A stretch of 52,366 nt of DNA from Phycisphaerae bacterium (GTDB lineage Bacteria > Planctomycetota > Phycisphaerae > Tepidisphaerales > Tepidisphaeraceae): NCBI GenBank assembly GCA_030448225.1, contig JAUJNJ010000024.1:2446-54811 (forward strand), in the 5' to 3' direction. Both the position numbers and the translations under genes were made by a program. Shown here piece after piece: positions 15,793 through 25,982 of the stretch. The notes beneath the pieces were generated by a model that worked only from the letters and a program-made list of their open reading frames with translations, was not told the origin of the DNA and did not search any database. Numbering within the stretch: position 1 is the first letter of the stretch; each line of letters opens with the position of its first letter.

Positions 15793-17262
15793 ATGGACTT
15801 TCGCCTCCCTGCTCCCGCTGACGCGCTGCCGCACCTCTGCGGCTCGGAGCACCTGATCGAGCGCCCCGCGGCCGACGCGGCGGCGCCATCGTCGTCGGTC
15901 CCGTTCGGCCCCGCCGTCCGCAGCGCCTTCGCGATCGCCCTGCACATGCACCAGCCCCTCATCCCCGCGGGCCGAACGCCCGACGGTAGCGGCGATCCGC
16001 GCCGCGCGGGCGTCATCGGCAACCTCCAGTTCATGCTCGAGCACCCGGAGGTGAAGGACGCGCACAACGCCCCCGCGTTTCTCAATTGCTACAAGCGCAT
16101 GGGCGACCTGATCCCTCAACTGCTGCGCGAGGGAAAGCGGCCGCGCGTGATGCTCGACTACTCCGGCTGCCTGCTGCACGGGCTGCGGCAGATGGGCGCG
16201 ACGTACGTGCTCGACGCCCTGCGCCACCTCGTCGACGACGCCGAGTGCCAGCCGTGCGTCGAGTGGATCGGCACCGCGTGGGGCCACGCCGTCGCCCCGT
16301 CGACGCCGCCGCGCGACTTCGAACTGCACGTCCGCGCCTGGCGGCTCCACTTCGCGTCAGAGTTTGGCCCGGCGGCGCTGGGCCGGGTCCGTGGTTTCTC
16401 GCCGCCGGAGATGGCGCTGCCGAACCACCCGGACGTCTGCCACGCCTTCGTGCGCACGCTCCGCGACGCGGGCTACCGGTGGGTCCTCGTCCAGGAGCAC
16501 ACGATCGAACGCGCGGACGGCGGGGGACCGATCCGGCGCCCGCACGTGCCGCACCGCCTCGTCGCGCGAAACTCCCGCGGCGAGATCGCCACGATTTTGG
16601 CCGTGATCAAGACGCAGGGCAGCGACACGAAGCTCGTCGGGCAGATGCAGCCGTACGCGGAGGCGAAGGGGCTCGCGCGCACCGAGTTGGGCGGCCGCGC
16701 CGTGCCGCCGCTCGTCACGCAGATCGCCGACGGCGAGAACGGCGGCGTGATGATGAACGAGTTCCCGTCCGCGTTCCTCCGGGCGACGCGCGAGGCGTCC
16801 GACTCGGAAACGCCGCCGATGAACGTGAGCGAATACCTCGACCACCTCGCCGCCGCCGGCGTGCGCGACGACGACCTCCCGGCCGTGCGGCCGCTGTTCC
16901 ACGACCGAATCTGGAGCCGCTTCGCGGACGGTGCGGGGCCAGACCAACTTGAGGTCGTGCTCGCCGAACTCCGGGGGGAGGATCCGCAATTCCACGTCGA
17001 AGGCGGCAGTTGGACCGGCGACATCTCCTGGGTCCGCGGCTACGAAGGCCTGCTCGGCCCGATGGAATCCGCCAGCGCCCGCTTCGCCGAGGCGACCCGC
17101 GACTCCCGGATGAACGCGGACAACCCCCGCTACCGCGAGGCGCTGTATCACCTGCTGCTCAGCCAGACGAGTTGCTTCCGGTACTGGGGCGAAGGCGAGT
17201 GGGCCGACCACGGCCGCGAGTTGTGCCGGCGCGCGACCGCCGCGCTCGACGCCCCCGCCTGA
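15793..17262 (+). CDS. Glycoside hydrolase family 57 protein
   Basis: 489 residues in one frame. GH57 hallmarks are visible: HMHQP at residues 51-55 on the first barrel strand, GFSPPEM with Glu206 as the likely catalytic nucleophile, and QIADGENGG with Asp313 as the probable acid/base. MLDYSGCLLHGL and WIGTAWGHA also fit the family. GH57 enzymes are retaining alpha-glucan enzymes (alpha-amylase, branching, 4-alpha-glucanotransferase). The sub-specificity cannot be read here. No signal peptide is evident, so action in the cytoplasm on storage glucan is likely. The first about 45 residues precede the barrel and are variable, so the true start could be slightly later. It follows the radical SAM gene on the same strand. 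Confidence 0.9.
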   Translation: MDFRLPAPADALPHLCGSEHLIERPAADAAAPSSSVPFGPAVRSAFAIALHMHQPLIPAGRTPDGSGDPRRAGVIGNLQFMLEHPEVKDAHNAPAFLNCYKRMGDLIPQLLREGKRPRVMLDYSGCLLHGLRQMGATYVLDALRHLVDDAECQPCVEWIGTAWGHAVAPSTPPRDFELHVRAWRLHFASEFGPAALGRVRGFSPPEMALPNHPDVCHAFVRTLRDAGYRWVLVQEHTIERADGGGPIRRPHVPHRLVARNSRGEIATILAVIKTQGSDTKLVGQMQPYAEAKGLARTELGGRAVPPLVTQIADGENGGVMMNEFPSAFLRATREASDSETPPMNVSEYLDHLAAAGVRDDDLPAVRPLFHDRIWSRFADGAGPDQLEVVLAELRGEDPQFHVEGGSWTGDISWVRGYEGLLGPMESASARFAEATRDSRMNADNPRYREALYHLLLSQTSCFRYWGEGEWADHGRELCRRATAALDAPA

Positions 17263-17368
17263 TCCGCCATCGGCCCACCCGTTTGGTCGGCGTGCGCAAC
17301 GGCTACGGCGGGCGCTTGCCGTTTCGCCGCGAAAGCGTTCCGGGCTCGCAGGCATCAATGAGATACAA

Positions 17369-17397
17369 GAAAAAACCCCGTCCGACGTGGACGGGGT
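17369..17397 (-). terminator. Rho-independent terminator after tRNA-Gly
   Basis: On the minus strand CCCCGTCC pairs with GGACGGGG (plus 17376-17383 and 17389-17396) around a 5-base loop, followed by a run of six or more T. It lies 5 bases past the tRNA 3-prime end. It can also sit between the convergent GH57 gene and the tRNA. Confidence 0.85.
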
Positions 17398-17401
17398 CAA
17401 G

Positions 17402-17473
<72 letters not shown>

Positions 17474-17750
17474 AGAACGCGTCCCTCGGCTCCGAGGCCA
17501 CGCTGGTTCGAGCGGAGCAGTACGGCGGGACCGCCATGGAGGGGTCCCGGGCTGCGACAGCGGCATATCCTAGCACCTGGCGCTTTCAGAGCAAGGGGAA
17601 AGACCCGCCGCGTAAGGTGCGTCGATTGGCGGCTCGTATCCTGTTCCCGTGTCGGCCTTGCGGCTCGCACCGGCGGTCGGCCGCGTCTCTACCGGGACGG
17701 CCGGGCGGTGATATCGTGTCGCCCCCTTTACCCAAGGACGGGCACGCAAC

Positions 17751-17990
17751 ATGAACGACCAGCACGTCGGGCGGATCGCGCGGGAACTTTTCATCAGGTC
17801 CGATCCGGTGAAGCCCGCCGCGGCGCTGCTGGCGGAGGGGGGCACTGTGCCGTTCGTCGCCCGTTACCGCAAGTAGGCGACGGGACTGCTCGACGAGGGG
17901 GCGATCACCGTGATCCGCGACCCCCTGGCTCGCGTCGCTGTACTTGCATTCGACCACGGCGGCCGGGCGCGCGCGACGCGAGGACCGCCT
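17751..17990 (+). pseudogene. tex: 5-prime remnant of tex (RNA-binding transcription accessory protein)
   Basis: The ATG at 17751 starts MNDQHVGRIARELFIRSDPV, then ALLAEGGTVPFVARYRK, which is the conserved Tex N-terminus (usual form TVPFIARYRKE-TGGLDE). A TAG at 17874-17876 replaces the expected Glu codon. The frame then continues ATGLLDEGAITVIRDPLA, still Tex-like, before similarity fades. Full Tex is about 750-780 residues with YqgF-like, helix-hairpin-helix and S1 domains. None of these is recognisable downstream. The gene is a decayed copy, or a badly damaged sequence. Confidence 0.7.
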
Positions 17991-19180
17991 GTACTCCGCC
18001 GGGTCGAGAGCCCGCTGGTTGCAGATCTTCGCGCGCGATCGTCGGCGTGGGGGCAAACCGCACCGCGTTCGACGACGCCCGCGACTTCTCGCACCGAGGA
18101 AGTCGTCGGCCTCGCGGCCGCAGCCTCAAGCAGGAGCGCTTCGCGCCGACGCCCCGGCTCAGAACCCGCCCGAGTCATCAACCGACGCCTGCTGGTCGCC
18201 ACGATCACGCTCACGGCCGGCCGCGACGCCGGCCACGTCTCCACGTTCGAGATCCGAGCTTTGTCAACGCCGTGGAGCGGCTTGGTGCGGCCGACGAGAC
18301 GCTGATCGGGAGGACGCCGATCGACACCCGTGTCGGCGTCGGCTGGTTCATCGGGACGAGCGTGCCCAGCCCGCGTGTCTCGGCGTGCTGGCGTGACGAC
18401 CGCTTGTCTCCTGCTCTCTCGGCGCGCCGGCGGGTGGCCTGGAGAAGCCGCGCCGGCGGTGGCGTGCTTGGTCCAGCGTCTGCCCAGTATCCGCCGCCTT
18501 TGCGCCTTGTCGTGAAGACCGCTCTCAATCCGCGATCATGCCGCAGAAGTTGCACCGCGCGAAGAACGTGTCCAACGGCCGAAGCTGCACCCTTCAGCGA
18601 TTCCTTATTTTCCGACGACGCTGTAGGAGCCGGCACGTCCTCGAGGGGGTTGCGCCTGTGAGCGAACTTGAACTCGCTGTGCCCATTGCGCACCTTGGTC
18701 GCGTCGTGGTGCTTGATGAACGGCGGTGAATGCCGGGTGCACGGCGAACCTTCCAGAAGGCGGTCGGCACCCGCTGTCGAAGGTGGAGCCGGCGAACGGC
18801 GTACGGCGAGTGAACGAGCGGCACGACCAATGCGTTTAGAACGGTCACGCCCGCCGTCGGGACTGCCGTCTGGCGCCTGTTGATCGTGTTCATCCTACTC
18901 CCGCCCTCGAATGTCGACGTAAGCACTCGACGCAAACATTTGTCGCGCAGTACACTTCGCGGCCGGATTTGAACGCATGGACCGGACCGTCCCGCCGACG
19001 ATCCCGTGGCAAGGACGACCTGCAGGCGTGATTCCGCTCACCTAGCTCCTGCCGCGTTACGCCAGCGGCAGCACGAGAATACGGAAAGCCGCCGGCTGGG
19101 TGTGACGGTGTCGGGTTTGCACGCAGTGCGCGTCCAGCCGAATTGTCTCGTGCGACAAGGGGGCCCCGAGGAATCGCCTG
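17991..19180. other. Degenerate region after the tex remnant
   Basis: About 1.2 kb with no recognisable domain on either strand apart from a weak minus-strand candidate at 18594-18893. Fragments such as VNAVERLGAADETLIGRTPI (near 18265-18330, plus) look protein-like but are not joined to anything. The density of frame breaks and the pseudogene before it suggest a decaying segment next to a tRNA gene. The last 100 bases should hold the promoter of the asparagine-synthase-type gene at 19181. Confidence 0.35.
18594..18893 (-). CDS. Unrecognised small ORF with a good ribosome binding site
   Basis: The ATG at 18893 is preceded on the minus strand by GGGAG about five bases upstream. It reads MNTINRRQTAVPTAGVTVLN then ALVVPLVHSPYAVRRLHL, about 99 residues. 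The first 50 residues have a plausible basic-hydrophobic pattern. After that the composition turns into Ser/Thr/Arg runs typical of a wrong frame, so a frame change near 18745 is likely. No family recognised. It may be a remnant. Confidence 0.22.
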   Translation of the reverse strand: MNTINRRQTAVPTAGVTVLNALVVPLVHSPYAVRRLHLRQRVPTAFWKVRRAPGIHRRSSSTTTRPRCAMGTASSSSLTGATPSRTCRLLQRRRKIRNR

Positions 19181-20956
19181 ATGTGCGGAATTTGCGGAGA
19201 GATCAACGTCGCCGACGCCGCCAGTGCCGAGAGGGTGAGCCGGATGGCCGAGCAACTCGTCCGCCGTGGGCCGGACGGGGCCGGACTTGTTGTCCATAAC
19301 CGTGTCGCGTTCGGGCACCGCCGGCTGAAGATCATCGACCTCACCGATCGCGCGGCCCAGCCGATGGTCGATAGCGAGCTCGGCCTTACTATCGTTTTCA
19401 ACGGCGCGATTTACAATTACCCGGAACTGCGCCGGGAACTCGTAGGCCGCGGCTACCGATTCTTCTCCACGGGCGACACCGAGGTCATCCTCAAGGCGTA
19501 CCACGCGTGGGGCGATCGCTGTGTCGATCGCTTCGCCGGGATGTTTGCGTTCGCGATTACCGAGCGCGACAGTGGCCGGGTCGTGCTCGTCCGCGACCGA
19601 CTCGGCATCAAGCCGCTTTACTATGCGGAGCCGCCGGGCGCGTTCCGCTTCGCGTCGTCGTTACCGGCGCTCGTGGCCGGCGGGAACGTCGACACCGGCA
19701 TCGATCCGGTCGCACTTAACTTCTACATGACGTTCCACGCCGTCGTGCCGGCCCCGTTCACGATCCTCAAGGGCGTGCGGAAGCTGCCGCCGGCGACGGT
19801 CATGACGATCGAGCCCGACGGCACCCGGCGGCAGCGCGTGTACTGGGAGCCGACGTTCGACGCCCGCCCCGACGAGGCGAACCTGACCGAGGCGGACTGG
19901 CAGGAGCGCGTGCTCGACGCCCTGCGCCTCGCAATCCGCCGCCGCATGGTCGCCGACGTGCCGGTCGGGGTACTGCTGTCGGGCGGGCTCGACTCGAGCC
20001 TCGTCGTGGGGCTGCTGGCCGAGCAGGGGCAGCGCGGGCTGGCGACCTTCTCGATCGGGTTCGAAACGGTGCGCGAGGAGAAGGGGGACGAGTTCGAGTA
20101 CTCCGACGTGATCGTGAAGCGCTTCAGCACGGACCACCACAAGATTTTCGTCGACTCGGCGCAGGCGCTACCGGCCATCCCGGAGGTGCTGCGGGCGATG
20201 AGCGAGCCGATGGTGAGCCACGACGCGATCGGTTTCTTCCTGCTGAGCCGGGAGGTGTCGAAGCACGTGAAGGTCGTGCAGAGCGGGCAGGGGGCCGACG
20301 AGGTGTTCGCCGGCTACCACTGGTACCCGCCGATGATGGAGAGCACGCCCGGCTCCGCGGTCGACGACTACGCCCGCGTCTTCTTCGACCGCGATCACGC
20401 GGACTACGCGCGGGCCGTCCACCCGCGCCACCTCGGCGCCGACCACAGCCGCGCCTTCGTCGCCGAGCACTTCGCGCGGCCGGGCGCGTTGCGGGCGATC
20501 GACAAGGCGCTGCGCCTCGACACGACCATCATGCTCGTCGATGACCCGGTGAAGCGCGTCGACAACATGACGATGGCGTGGGGGCTCGAGGCCCGCGTGC
20601 CGTTCCTCGACCACGACCTCGTCGAACTCGCCGGGCGCGTGCCGGCGGAACTGAAGGTGAGGGGCGGCGGCAAGCACGTCCTGAAGGAGGCGGCGCGGGC
20701 GGTGATCCCCGCGGCCGTCATCGACCGCCCGAAGGGGTACTTCCCGGTGCCGGCGCTGAAGTACATCCGCGGCCCGTACCTCGACATGGTGCGCGACGTG
20801 CTCGGCAGCCGCCGGGCGCGGGACCGCGAACTGTTCCAACCGGATTACGTCCAGACGCTCCTGCGCAGCCCGGAGGACCACATCACCCCGCTGCGCGGCT
20901 CGAAGCTCTGGCAGGCGGCGTCGCTGGAGCTGTGGCTTCAGCTGCAGGGGTTGTAA
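19181..20956 (+). CDS. asnO: N-acetylglutaminylglutamine amidotransferase (asparagine synthase family)
   Basis: 591 residues, intact. Class II glutamine amidotransferase N-domain with catalytic Cys2 (MCGICGEIN), RRGPDGAG, GHRRLKIIDL and FNGAIYNY. The synthetase domain has the PP-loop SGGLDSS at 267-273 and GQGADEVFAGY. It contains DPVKRVDNMTMAWGLEARVP, typical of the asparagine synthases that amidate N-acetylglutaminylglutamine. The call as the NAGGN enzyme rests on context: the next two genes are the dipeptide synthetase and the dedicated M42 peptidase, separated by 4 bp and by an ATGA overlap. The product, N-acetylglutaminylglutamine amide, is a compatible solute made under osmotic stress. 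Cytoplasmic. Confidence 0.93.
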   Translation: MCGICGEINVADAASAERVSRMAEQLVRRGPDGAGLVVHNRVAFGHRRLKIIDLTDRAAQPMVDSELGLTIVFNGAIYNYPELRRELVGRGYRFFSTGDTEVILKAYHAWGDRCVDRFAGMFAFAITERDSGRVVLVRDRLGIKPLYYAEPPGAFRFASSLPALVAGGNVDTGIDPVALNFYMTFHAVVPAPFTILKGVRKLPPATVMTIEPDGTRRQRVYWEPTFDARPDEANLTEADWQERVLDALRLAIRRRMVADVPVGVLLSGGLDSSLVVGLLAEQGQRGLATFSIGFETVREEKGDEFEYSDVIVKRFSTDHHKIFVDSAQALPAIPEVLRAMSEPMVSHDAIGFFLLSREVSKHVKVVQSGQGADEVFAGYHWYPPMMESTPGSAVDDYARVFFDRDHADYARAVHPRHLGADHSRAFVAEHFARPGALRAIDKALRLDTTIMLVDDPVKRVDNMTMAWGLEARVPFLDHDLVELAGRVPAELKVRGGGKHVLKEAARAVIPAAVIDRPKGYFPVPALKYIRGPYLDMVRDVLGSRRARDRELFQPDYVQTLLRSPEDHITPLRGSKLWQAASLELWLQLQGL

Positions 20957-20960
20957 CGCC

Positions 20961-22900
20961 ATGACGTCCCACACGCCTTCGCGCGACATCCGCTACGCCG
21001 GCCCGCTCGCCGCCGCCGCCGCGGCCGACGCCGACGGCGACGACGGCGATGGGGCATCGCCGAACCCGCCGACCGCGCCCGCCGCGTCGGCGGCGGCCGC
21101 GCGGCCCCCGGGCCACACGCCCGACGCGACGCTGATGAATTGGGTGGCGGTCCGGCAGCCCCCGCCGGGCGGCATGCGGCCGAACGCGGTCGTGGACATG
21201 GGGTGGGGCCGGCTGATCTTCGGGCACACGTTCCTCGACGACGCGGTCCTCGTCCGCACGATGCACGACGAGGCGCCCGGCCGGCGCGACGTCGCGTTCT
21301 ACGTGCGCGACCCGCACGTGCTGGTGTCGCTCGCCCCCGACCAGTTGTTCCTCGACCCGTCCCACACCTACCGGCTCTGGCGGGACCACTACCGCGGCGA
21401 CCGCGCCGACCGCCGCAACGGCGGGATGACCGTCCGCCGCGCCGCGTCCGAGGAGGACGCCGCCGCCATCAACCGCATCTACGCCGCCCGCCACATGGTG
21501 CCGATCGACGCGGCGTTCCTCGCGTCCAACGGCCCGGAGGACGCGGTGCAATTCGTCATCGCCGCGGACGCGAACACGGGCGAGGTCGTCGGCGCGGCGG
21601 CGGGCGTGGATCACGTGGTCGCCTTCAACGACCCGGAGGGCGGCGCCAGCCTCTGGTCGCTCGCCGCCGACGGGCAGGCGCCGCAGCCGGGCGTGGGCAG
21701 GGCCCTGCTGCGTTACCTCGTCGAGCACTACCTGGCGCGCGGGCGGGCGTACGTCGACCGCTCGGTGATGCACGACAATGCGCCCGCGATCGCGCTCTAC
21801 GAACGCCTGGGGTTCACGCGCGTCCCGGTCTTCTGCATGAAGCACAAGAACGCGATCAACGAGCCGCTGTTCGTGCCCGCGCCGCCGGAGGCGAACCTCA
21901 ATCCGTACGCGCGGATCATCATCGACGAGGCGCGGCGCCGGGGGATCGGCGTCGAGGTGATCGACGAGGGGGCGAACCTGTTCGCGCTCACCTGCGGCGG
22001 GCGGCGCGTCGTCTGCCGCGAGAGCCTCAGCGAGCTGACGACCGCCGTCGCGATGACCCGGTGTGACGACAAGCGCGTCACGCTGCGGGCCCTGCAAAAG
22101 GCCGGGCTGCGCGTGCCGGTCCAGCAGGAGGTGACGTCGCCCGACGCGGACCGCGCGTTCCTCGGGAAGTTCAAGCGCGTCGTGGTGAAGCCGGTGCGCG
22201 GCGAGCAGGGGCGTGGCATCTCGGTGGACGTGCGGACGCCGGCGGACCTCGCGGAGGCGATCGGTCGCGCCCGGCGCGAGAGCGACGACGTCGTGATCGA
22301 ACAGTTCTGCGACGGGATGGACCTCCGCGTCGTCGTCATCGGCTACGAGGTCGTCGCGGCTGCGGTCCGCCGGCCGGCCCAGGTGGTGGGCAACGGGCGA
22401 CACCCCGTTCGGAAACTGATCGAGCAGCAGAGCAAGCGACGGATGGCCGCGACCGGCGGCGAGAGCCGCATCCCCATGGACGCCGAGACCGAGCGGTGCG
22501 TGCAGGCCGGCGGGGCGACGATGGACACGATCCTGCCGGCGGGGCGGGTGCTGCCGGTGCGCAAGGCCGCCAACCTGCACACCGGCGGGACGATCCACGA
22601 CGTCACCGGCCAACTTCATCCGGTCTTGGCCGACGCCGCCGTCCGCGCCGCCCGCGCGCTGGAGATTCCGGTGACCGGGCTCGATTTCCTCGTTCCCAAA
22701 GTCGCCGGCCCCGACTACGTCTTCATCGAGGCCAACGAGCGGCCCGGCCTGGCCAACCACGAGCCGCAGCCGACCGCGCAGCGGTTCGTCGACCTGCTCT
22801 TCCCGCAGACGGCTGCGGCGACGACGATAACGGCCGCGGCGCCGGCCCCTGCTTCCGTCACCGCCGCGCCCCGGTCCCGCCGCGGAGTTCGTCCGGATGA
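20961..22900 (+). CDS. ngg: N-acetylglutaminylglutamine synthetase (GNAT plus ATP-grasp)
   Basis: Starts 4 bp after asnO. An N-terminal tail rich in Ala/Asp is followed by a GNAT acetyltransferase domain (TVRRAASEEDAAAINRIY, QPGVGRALLRYLVEHYLARG, NAPAIALYERLGF) and then an ATP-grasp ligase domain (KRVTLRALQKAGLRVPVQ, VVKPVRGEQGRGISVDV, GLDFLVPKV, FIEANERPGLANHEPQP). This two-domain layout is that of the enzyme that acetylates and joins two glutamines. The original frame has no stop until 23216. If one frame change occurs near 22840-22870, a TGA at 22898-22900 ends the protein with a 4-bp ATGA overlap on the next gene, which I take as the native end. Confidence 0.9.
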
Positions 22901-24005
22901 AGAAACTGCCCGTGGACATGAAGTACCTGATGGACATGCTGCTCCGGCTGCTGGAGATCCCGAGTCCGTCGGGGTACACCGACCAGATCGTGCACTTCGT
23001 CGGGCAGGAACTCGACCGCCTCGACATCCCGTTCGAGCTGACCCGCCGCGGCGCGTCCGCGACGACGCTCGGCGGCACCCTGAAGGAGCCCGCCCGGGCG
23101 CTGATCGCGCACGTCGACACGCTGGGCGATGGTCAAGTCGCTCAAGCCGAACGGGCGGCTCGAACTCGTGCCGATCGGCACGTGGTCCAGCCGATTCGCC
23201 GAGGGCGCGCGGGTGACGATCTTCACCGGCAACGAGCCGCTGCGCGCGGACGATCCTGCCGCTGAAGGCGAGCGGCCACATCTACAACCTCGAGGTCGAC
23301 GAGCAGCCGGTGAACTGGCAGAACGTCGAGGTGCGCGTCGACGCCCGCTGCGGCGACAGCGGCGACCTCCGCTGCCTCGGGGTCGACGTCGGCGACTTCG
23401 TCGGCATCGACTCGACGCCGGAGATCGTCGGCGACGGGTTCGTCAACGCCCGCCACCTCGACGACAAGGCGGGGGTGGCGTGCATGCTGGCCGCGGCCCG
23501 GGCGGTCGCGACGGCCAAGGTCAACCTGCCGGTCGAGTGCTACCTGCTGCTGACGCTGAGCGAGGAGGTCGGGAGCGGGGCGTCGGCGGTGCTGCACGGG
23601 CACGTGGCCGAGGTGGTGGCGGTCGACAACTCGACGGTCGGGCCGGGGCAGGCGTCGAGCGAGTACGGGGTGACTGTCTGCATGATGGACATGAGCGGGC
23701 CGTTCGACTACCACCTGAGCCGCAAGCTGCTGACGCTGGCCGCGGAGCACGAGATTTCGTGCGAGCCGGACGTGTTCCGCCACTACCGGTGCGACGCGGC
23801 GTCGGCCCTGGAGGCGGGGAACGACATCCGCACGGCCCTGGCCTGCTTCGCGCTCGACGCGTCGCACGGGCACGAGCGGACGCACGTCGACTCGCTGCGG
23901 GCGCTGGCCGAGCTCAAGGCGCTCGACGTCCAGAGCCCGCTCACGTTCGGCCGCGACCGCAAGGACCTCGGCCCGTTGAAGGGCTTTCCCACCCAACCGA
24001 TGTGA
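22897..24005 (+). CDS. Osmoprotectant NAGGN system M42 family peptidase
   Basis: ATG at 22897 gives MKKLPVDMKYLMDMLLRLLE, then PSPSGYTDQIVHFVGQELDR and ALIAHVDTLG with a metal-binding His/Asp. Two or three frame changes follow between 23120 and 23310, through MVKSLKPNGRLELVPIGTWS and TILPLKASGHIYNLEVDEQP. The rest is open: SRHLDDKAG-type HLDDKAGVACML, LTLSEEVGSGAS with the catalytic Glu pair, VVAVDNSTVGPGQ, and MDMSGPFDYHLSRK. It matches the M42 peptidase that accompanies asnO and ngg in NAGGN loci. Its role is probably breakdown of the solute or its precursors when stress is relieved, which is inferred. The stop at 24003-24005 is 8 bp before the binding-protein start. Confidence 0.88.
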
Positions 24006-24013
24006 GGCCACCC

Positions 24014-25609
24014 GTGACCGCGGCCCCGCCGCCCACCCGCCGATCGTTCCTCGCGCTGCTCGCCGCCGGCGCGGCGGCGGGGGCGACCGGCGCCGGGTGC
24101 GACGGGTTGGGCGCCGGCGCCGACACCACGCGCGACGCCGCCGCCCGCCGCGCGGCCGGCGAGTTGCACGTCGCGTTACAGGACGACGGCAAGACGCTCG
24201 ACCCGCACCGCGCCGCCGACGCCGCGTCGATGCACCTGATCGAAAATCTCTACTCCACGTTGCTCCGGTACGCGCCGGCGTACGGCGAGGTCGAGCCGGA
24301 CCTCGCGGCACATCACGAGATCTCCGCCGACGGCCTGACCTACACTTTCCGCCTCCGCCCCGGCGCGACGTTCCACTCCGGCCGACCCGTCACCGCCGAC
24401 GACGTCGTCTTCTCGCTCCGTCGCATCGTGGAGGCGGAGGTGCGCGCGGCTCAATTGGCCGCGGTGAAGGAATTCACCGCGCCGGACCCGCACACGGTCG
24501 TGCTGCGGCTGAGCGAGCCGTCGGCGCCGCTCCTGACCTACCTCGCCCACCCGATGAACGCGATCGTCGATCCCGCCGTGATCGACGCCAGCGGCGGCCG
24601 CCTCGACCGTGCCGACGCGGGATCCGGGCCGTTTCGGCTCGTCGAATGGCGCAAGGACCAGCACCTCGTCATGGACCGCCACGCGAATTACCACCGCCGC
24701 GGGCTGCCGCGGTTGTCGCGCGTGGTGTTCCTTCCGATGTCGGATCCCACGGCCCGCACCACCGCGCTGCGCAACCGCGAGGTCGACCTCGTGCTCGACG
24801 TGACGCCGAGCGAGATGCGGGTGCTGCGGTCGGCGTCCGGCGTCGCGACCGATTCGGTCCCCGGCACGTTCTGGGAATACCTCGGCCTCAACCAATCTCG
24901 CACGCCGCTCGATGACGTGCGCGTGTGCCGCGCGATCGCGTGGGCCGTCGACCGCCCGTCGCTCAACAACGTCGTGAAACTCGGCGGCGCGACCGTCCTC
25001 GACGGCGGCCACGTCCCGCCCGGCCACTGGGCACACGCGGGTCTGCATCTCTACCGGCGGCGCGACGTGCCGCGGGCGAAACAACTCCTCGCCGAAGCGG
25101 GCGTGCGGGCCGGGCTGAAGCTCGTCCTGAAGGTCGGCTCGGCGTTCCCGTATCAGGTGGCGGCGGCGCAGATGGTCAAGCAGCAGTTGCGGGACGTCGG
25201 GCTCGACGTCCAACTGCTCGCTCAGGAGTCCGGCGTCTTCTTCGACGCGCTCGGTCGAAAGGACTTCGACCTCACGATCTGCGGCTGGGTCGGGTTCGTC
25301 GACCCGGACGAGTGGACGTTCGACCTCTTCCACTCCGGCGGCAAGTGGAACCAGCAGGCGTACGCGAACAAGGCCGTCGACGCCTTGCTCGCGCGCGGCC
25401 GGGCGACGGCCGACCGCGAGGCCCGGCGCGCGATCTACCGTGACGTTCAGCGGATCGTCGCGGACGAAGCGCCGATGGTGTTCCTGTACGCGAGCGAGCA
25501 GGCTTCGGCCCGCCTGCCGGACGTCGCGGGGTTCGTCACGCACCCGACGGCGTCGACGATCTTCCTCCGCGACACGTACTTCGAAGGCCCGCCCGCCGCC
25601 CGCATTTGA
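24014..25609 (+). CDS. dppA: ABC transporter substrate-binding protein, family 5 (peptide type)
   Basis: About 531 residues from a GTG at 24014, preceded by GAGG overlapping the M42 stop. The N-terminus has a twin-arginine signal (TRRSFLALLAAGAAAG) ending in TGAGC with Cys29, so a Tat-exported lipoprotein is likely. Family 5 features follow: GKTLDPHRAADAASMHLIEN, YTFRLRPGATFHSGRPVTAD, GSGPFRLVEW, WAVDRPSLNNVVKLGGATV, and a C-terminal VFLYASEQ. These proteins deliver peptides or related compounds to Dpp/Opp permeases. Its tight placement behind the NAGGN genes suggests uptake of the dipeptide solute or its building blocks (inference). No ATPase genes lie in the window. Confidence 0.9.
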   Translation: MTAAPPPTRRSFLALLAAGAAAGATGAGCDGLGAGADTTRDAAARRAAGELHVALQDDGKTLDPHRAADAASMHLIENLYSTLLRYAPAYGEVEPDLAAHHEISADGLTYTFRLRPGATFHSGRPVTADDVVFSLRRIVEAEVRAAQLAAVKEFTAPDPHTVVLRLSEPSAPLLTYLAHPMNAIVDPAVIDASGGRLDRADAGSGPFRLVEWRKDQHLVMDRHANYHRRGLPRLSRVVFLPMSDPTARTTALRNREVDLVLDVTPSEMRVLRSASGVATDSVPGTFWEYLGLNQSRTPLDDVRVCRAIAWAVDRPSLNNVVKLGGATVLDGGHVPPGHWAHAGLHLYRRRDVPRAKQLLAEAGVRAGLKLVLKVGSAFPYQVAAAQMVKQQLRDVGLDVQLLAQESGVFFDALGRKDFDLTICGWVGFVDPDEWTFDLFHSGGKWNQQAYANKAVDALLARGRATADREARRAIYRDVQRIVADEAPMVFLYASEQASARLPDVAGFVTHPTASTIFLRDTYFEGPPAARI

Positions 25610-25982
25610 CGTGCCGCCACGTGCGCCCCCGGCGTTACGATCCGGCAGACCCGGCGAACGGGGTCGGTGGCACCCGGCGCGGGGCGCACCATCGCCGTCG
25701 GTTCTCCTCGCGTGCCCACTGCATCGTCGGCAGACGAGTGGCGTTCGCGGGAAGTCGGCCCGATGCCGCTTCGACTCCCCTCGAACGGCCGCCGCACGTC
25801 GTGTACGCCCGCGCCGCCTCGTCGAGCGCGTCGGGCGGAGCGGCCGGCGACGAGGTCGCCGGCGACGCGTCGGCCGTACGTTTCGACGCCTCGACGGCGT
25901 CGCGGAGCGCGACCGGTCGGGCGCTGGGGCGGCACGAACCGCAGCACGAGCAACGCGGGGCCGGCCGCCCGGACGGAGCATC
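25610..25982 (+). other. 373-bp gap inside the transporter operon
   Basis: No domain is recognisable in any frame, although one plus-strand frame is open from 25440 through the permease start without a break. The gap is unusual between a binding protein and its permease. It may hold a hairpin that lowers permease expression, as in other binding-protein operons, but I do not see a clear strong stem. Confidence 0.3.

Noticed and set aside
23223..24311. Minus-strand frame opposite the M42 peptidase
   Set aside because: The plus strand shows all M42 metal-binding motifs. The minus frame is a shadow.
25635..25953. Open frames in the gap between the binding protein and permease
   Set aside because: Frames on both strands are Arg/Ala/Gly-rich without motifs, as expected from GC-rich noncoding DNA.
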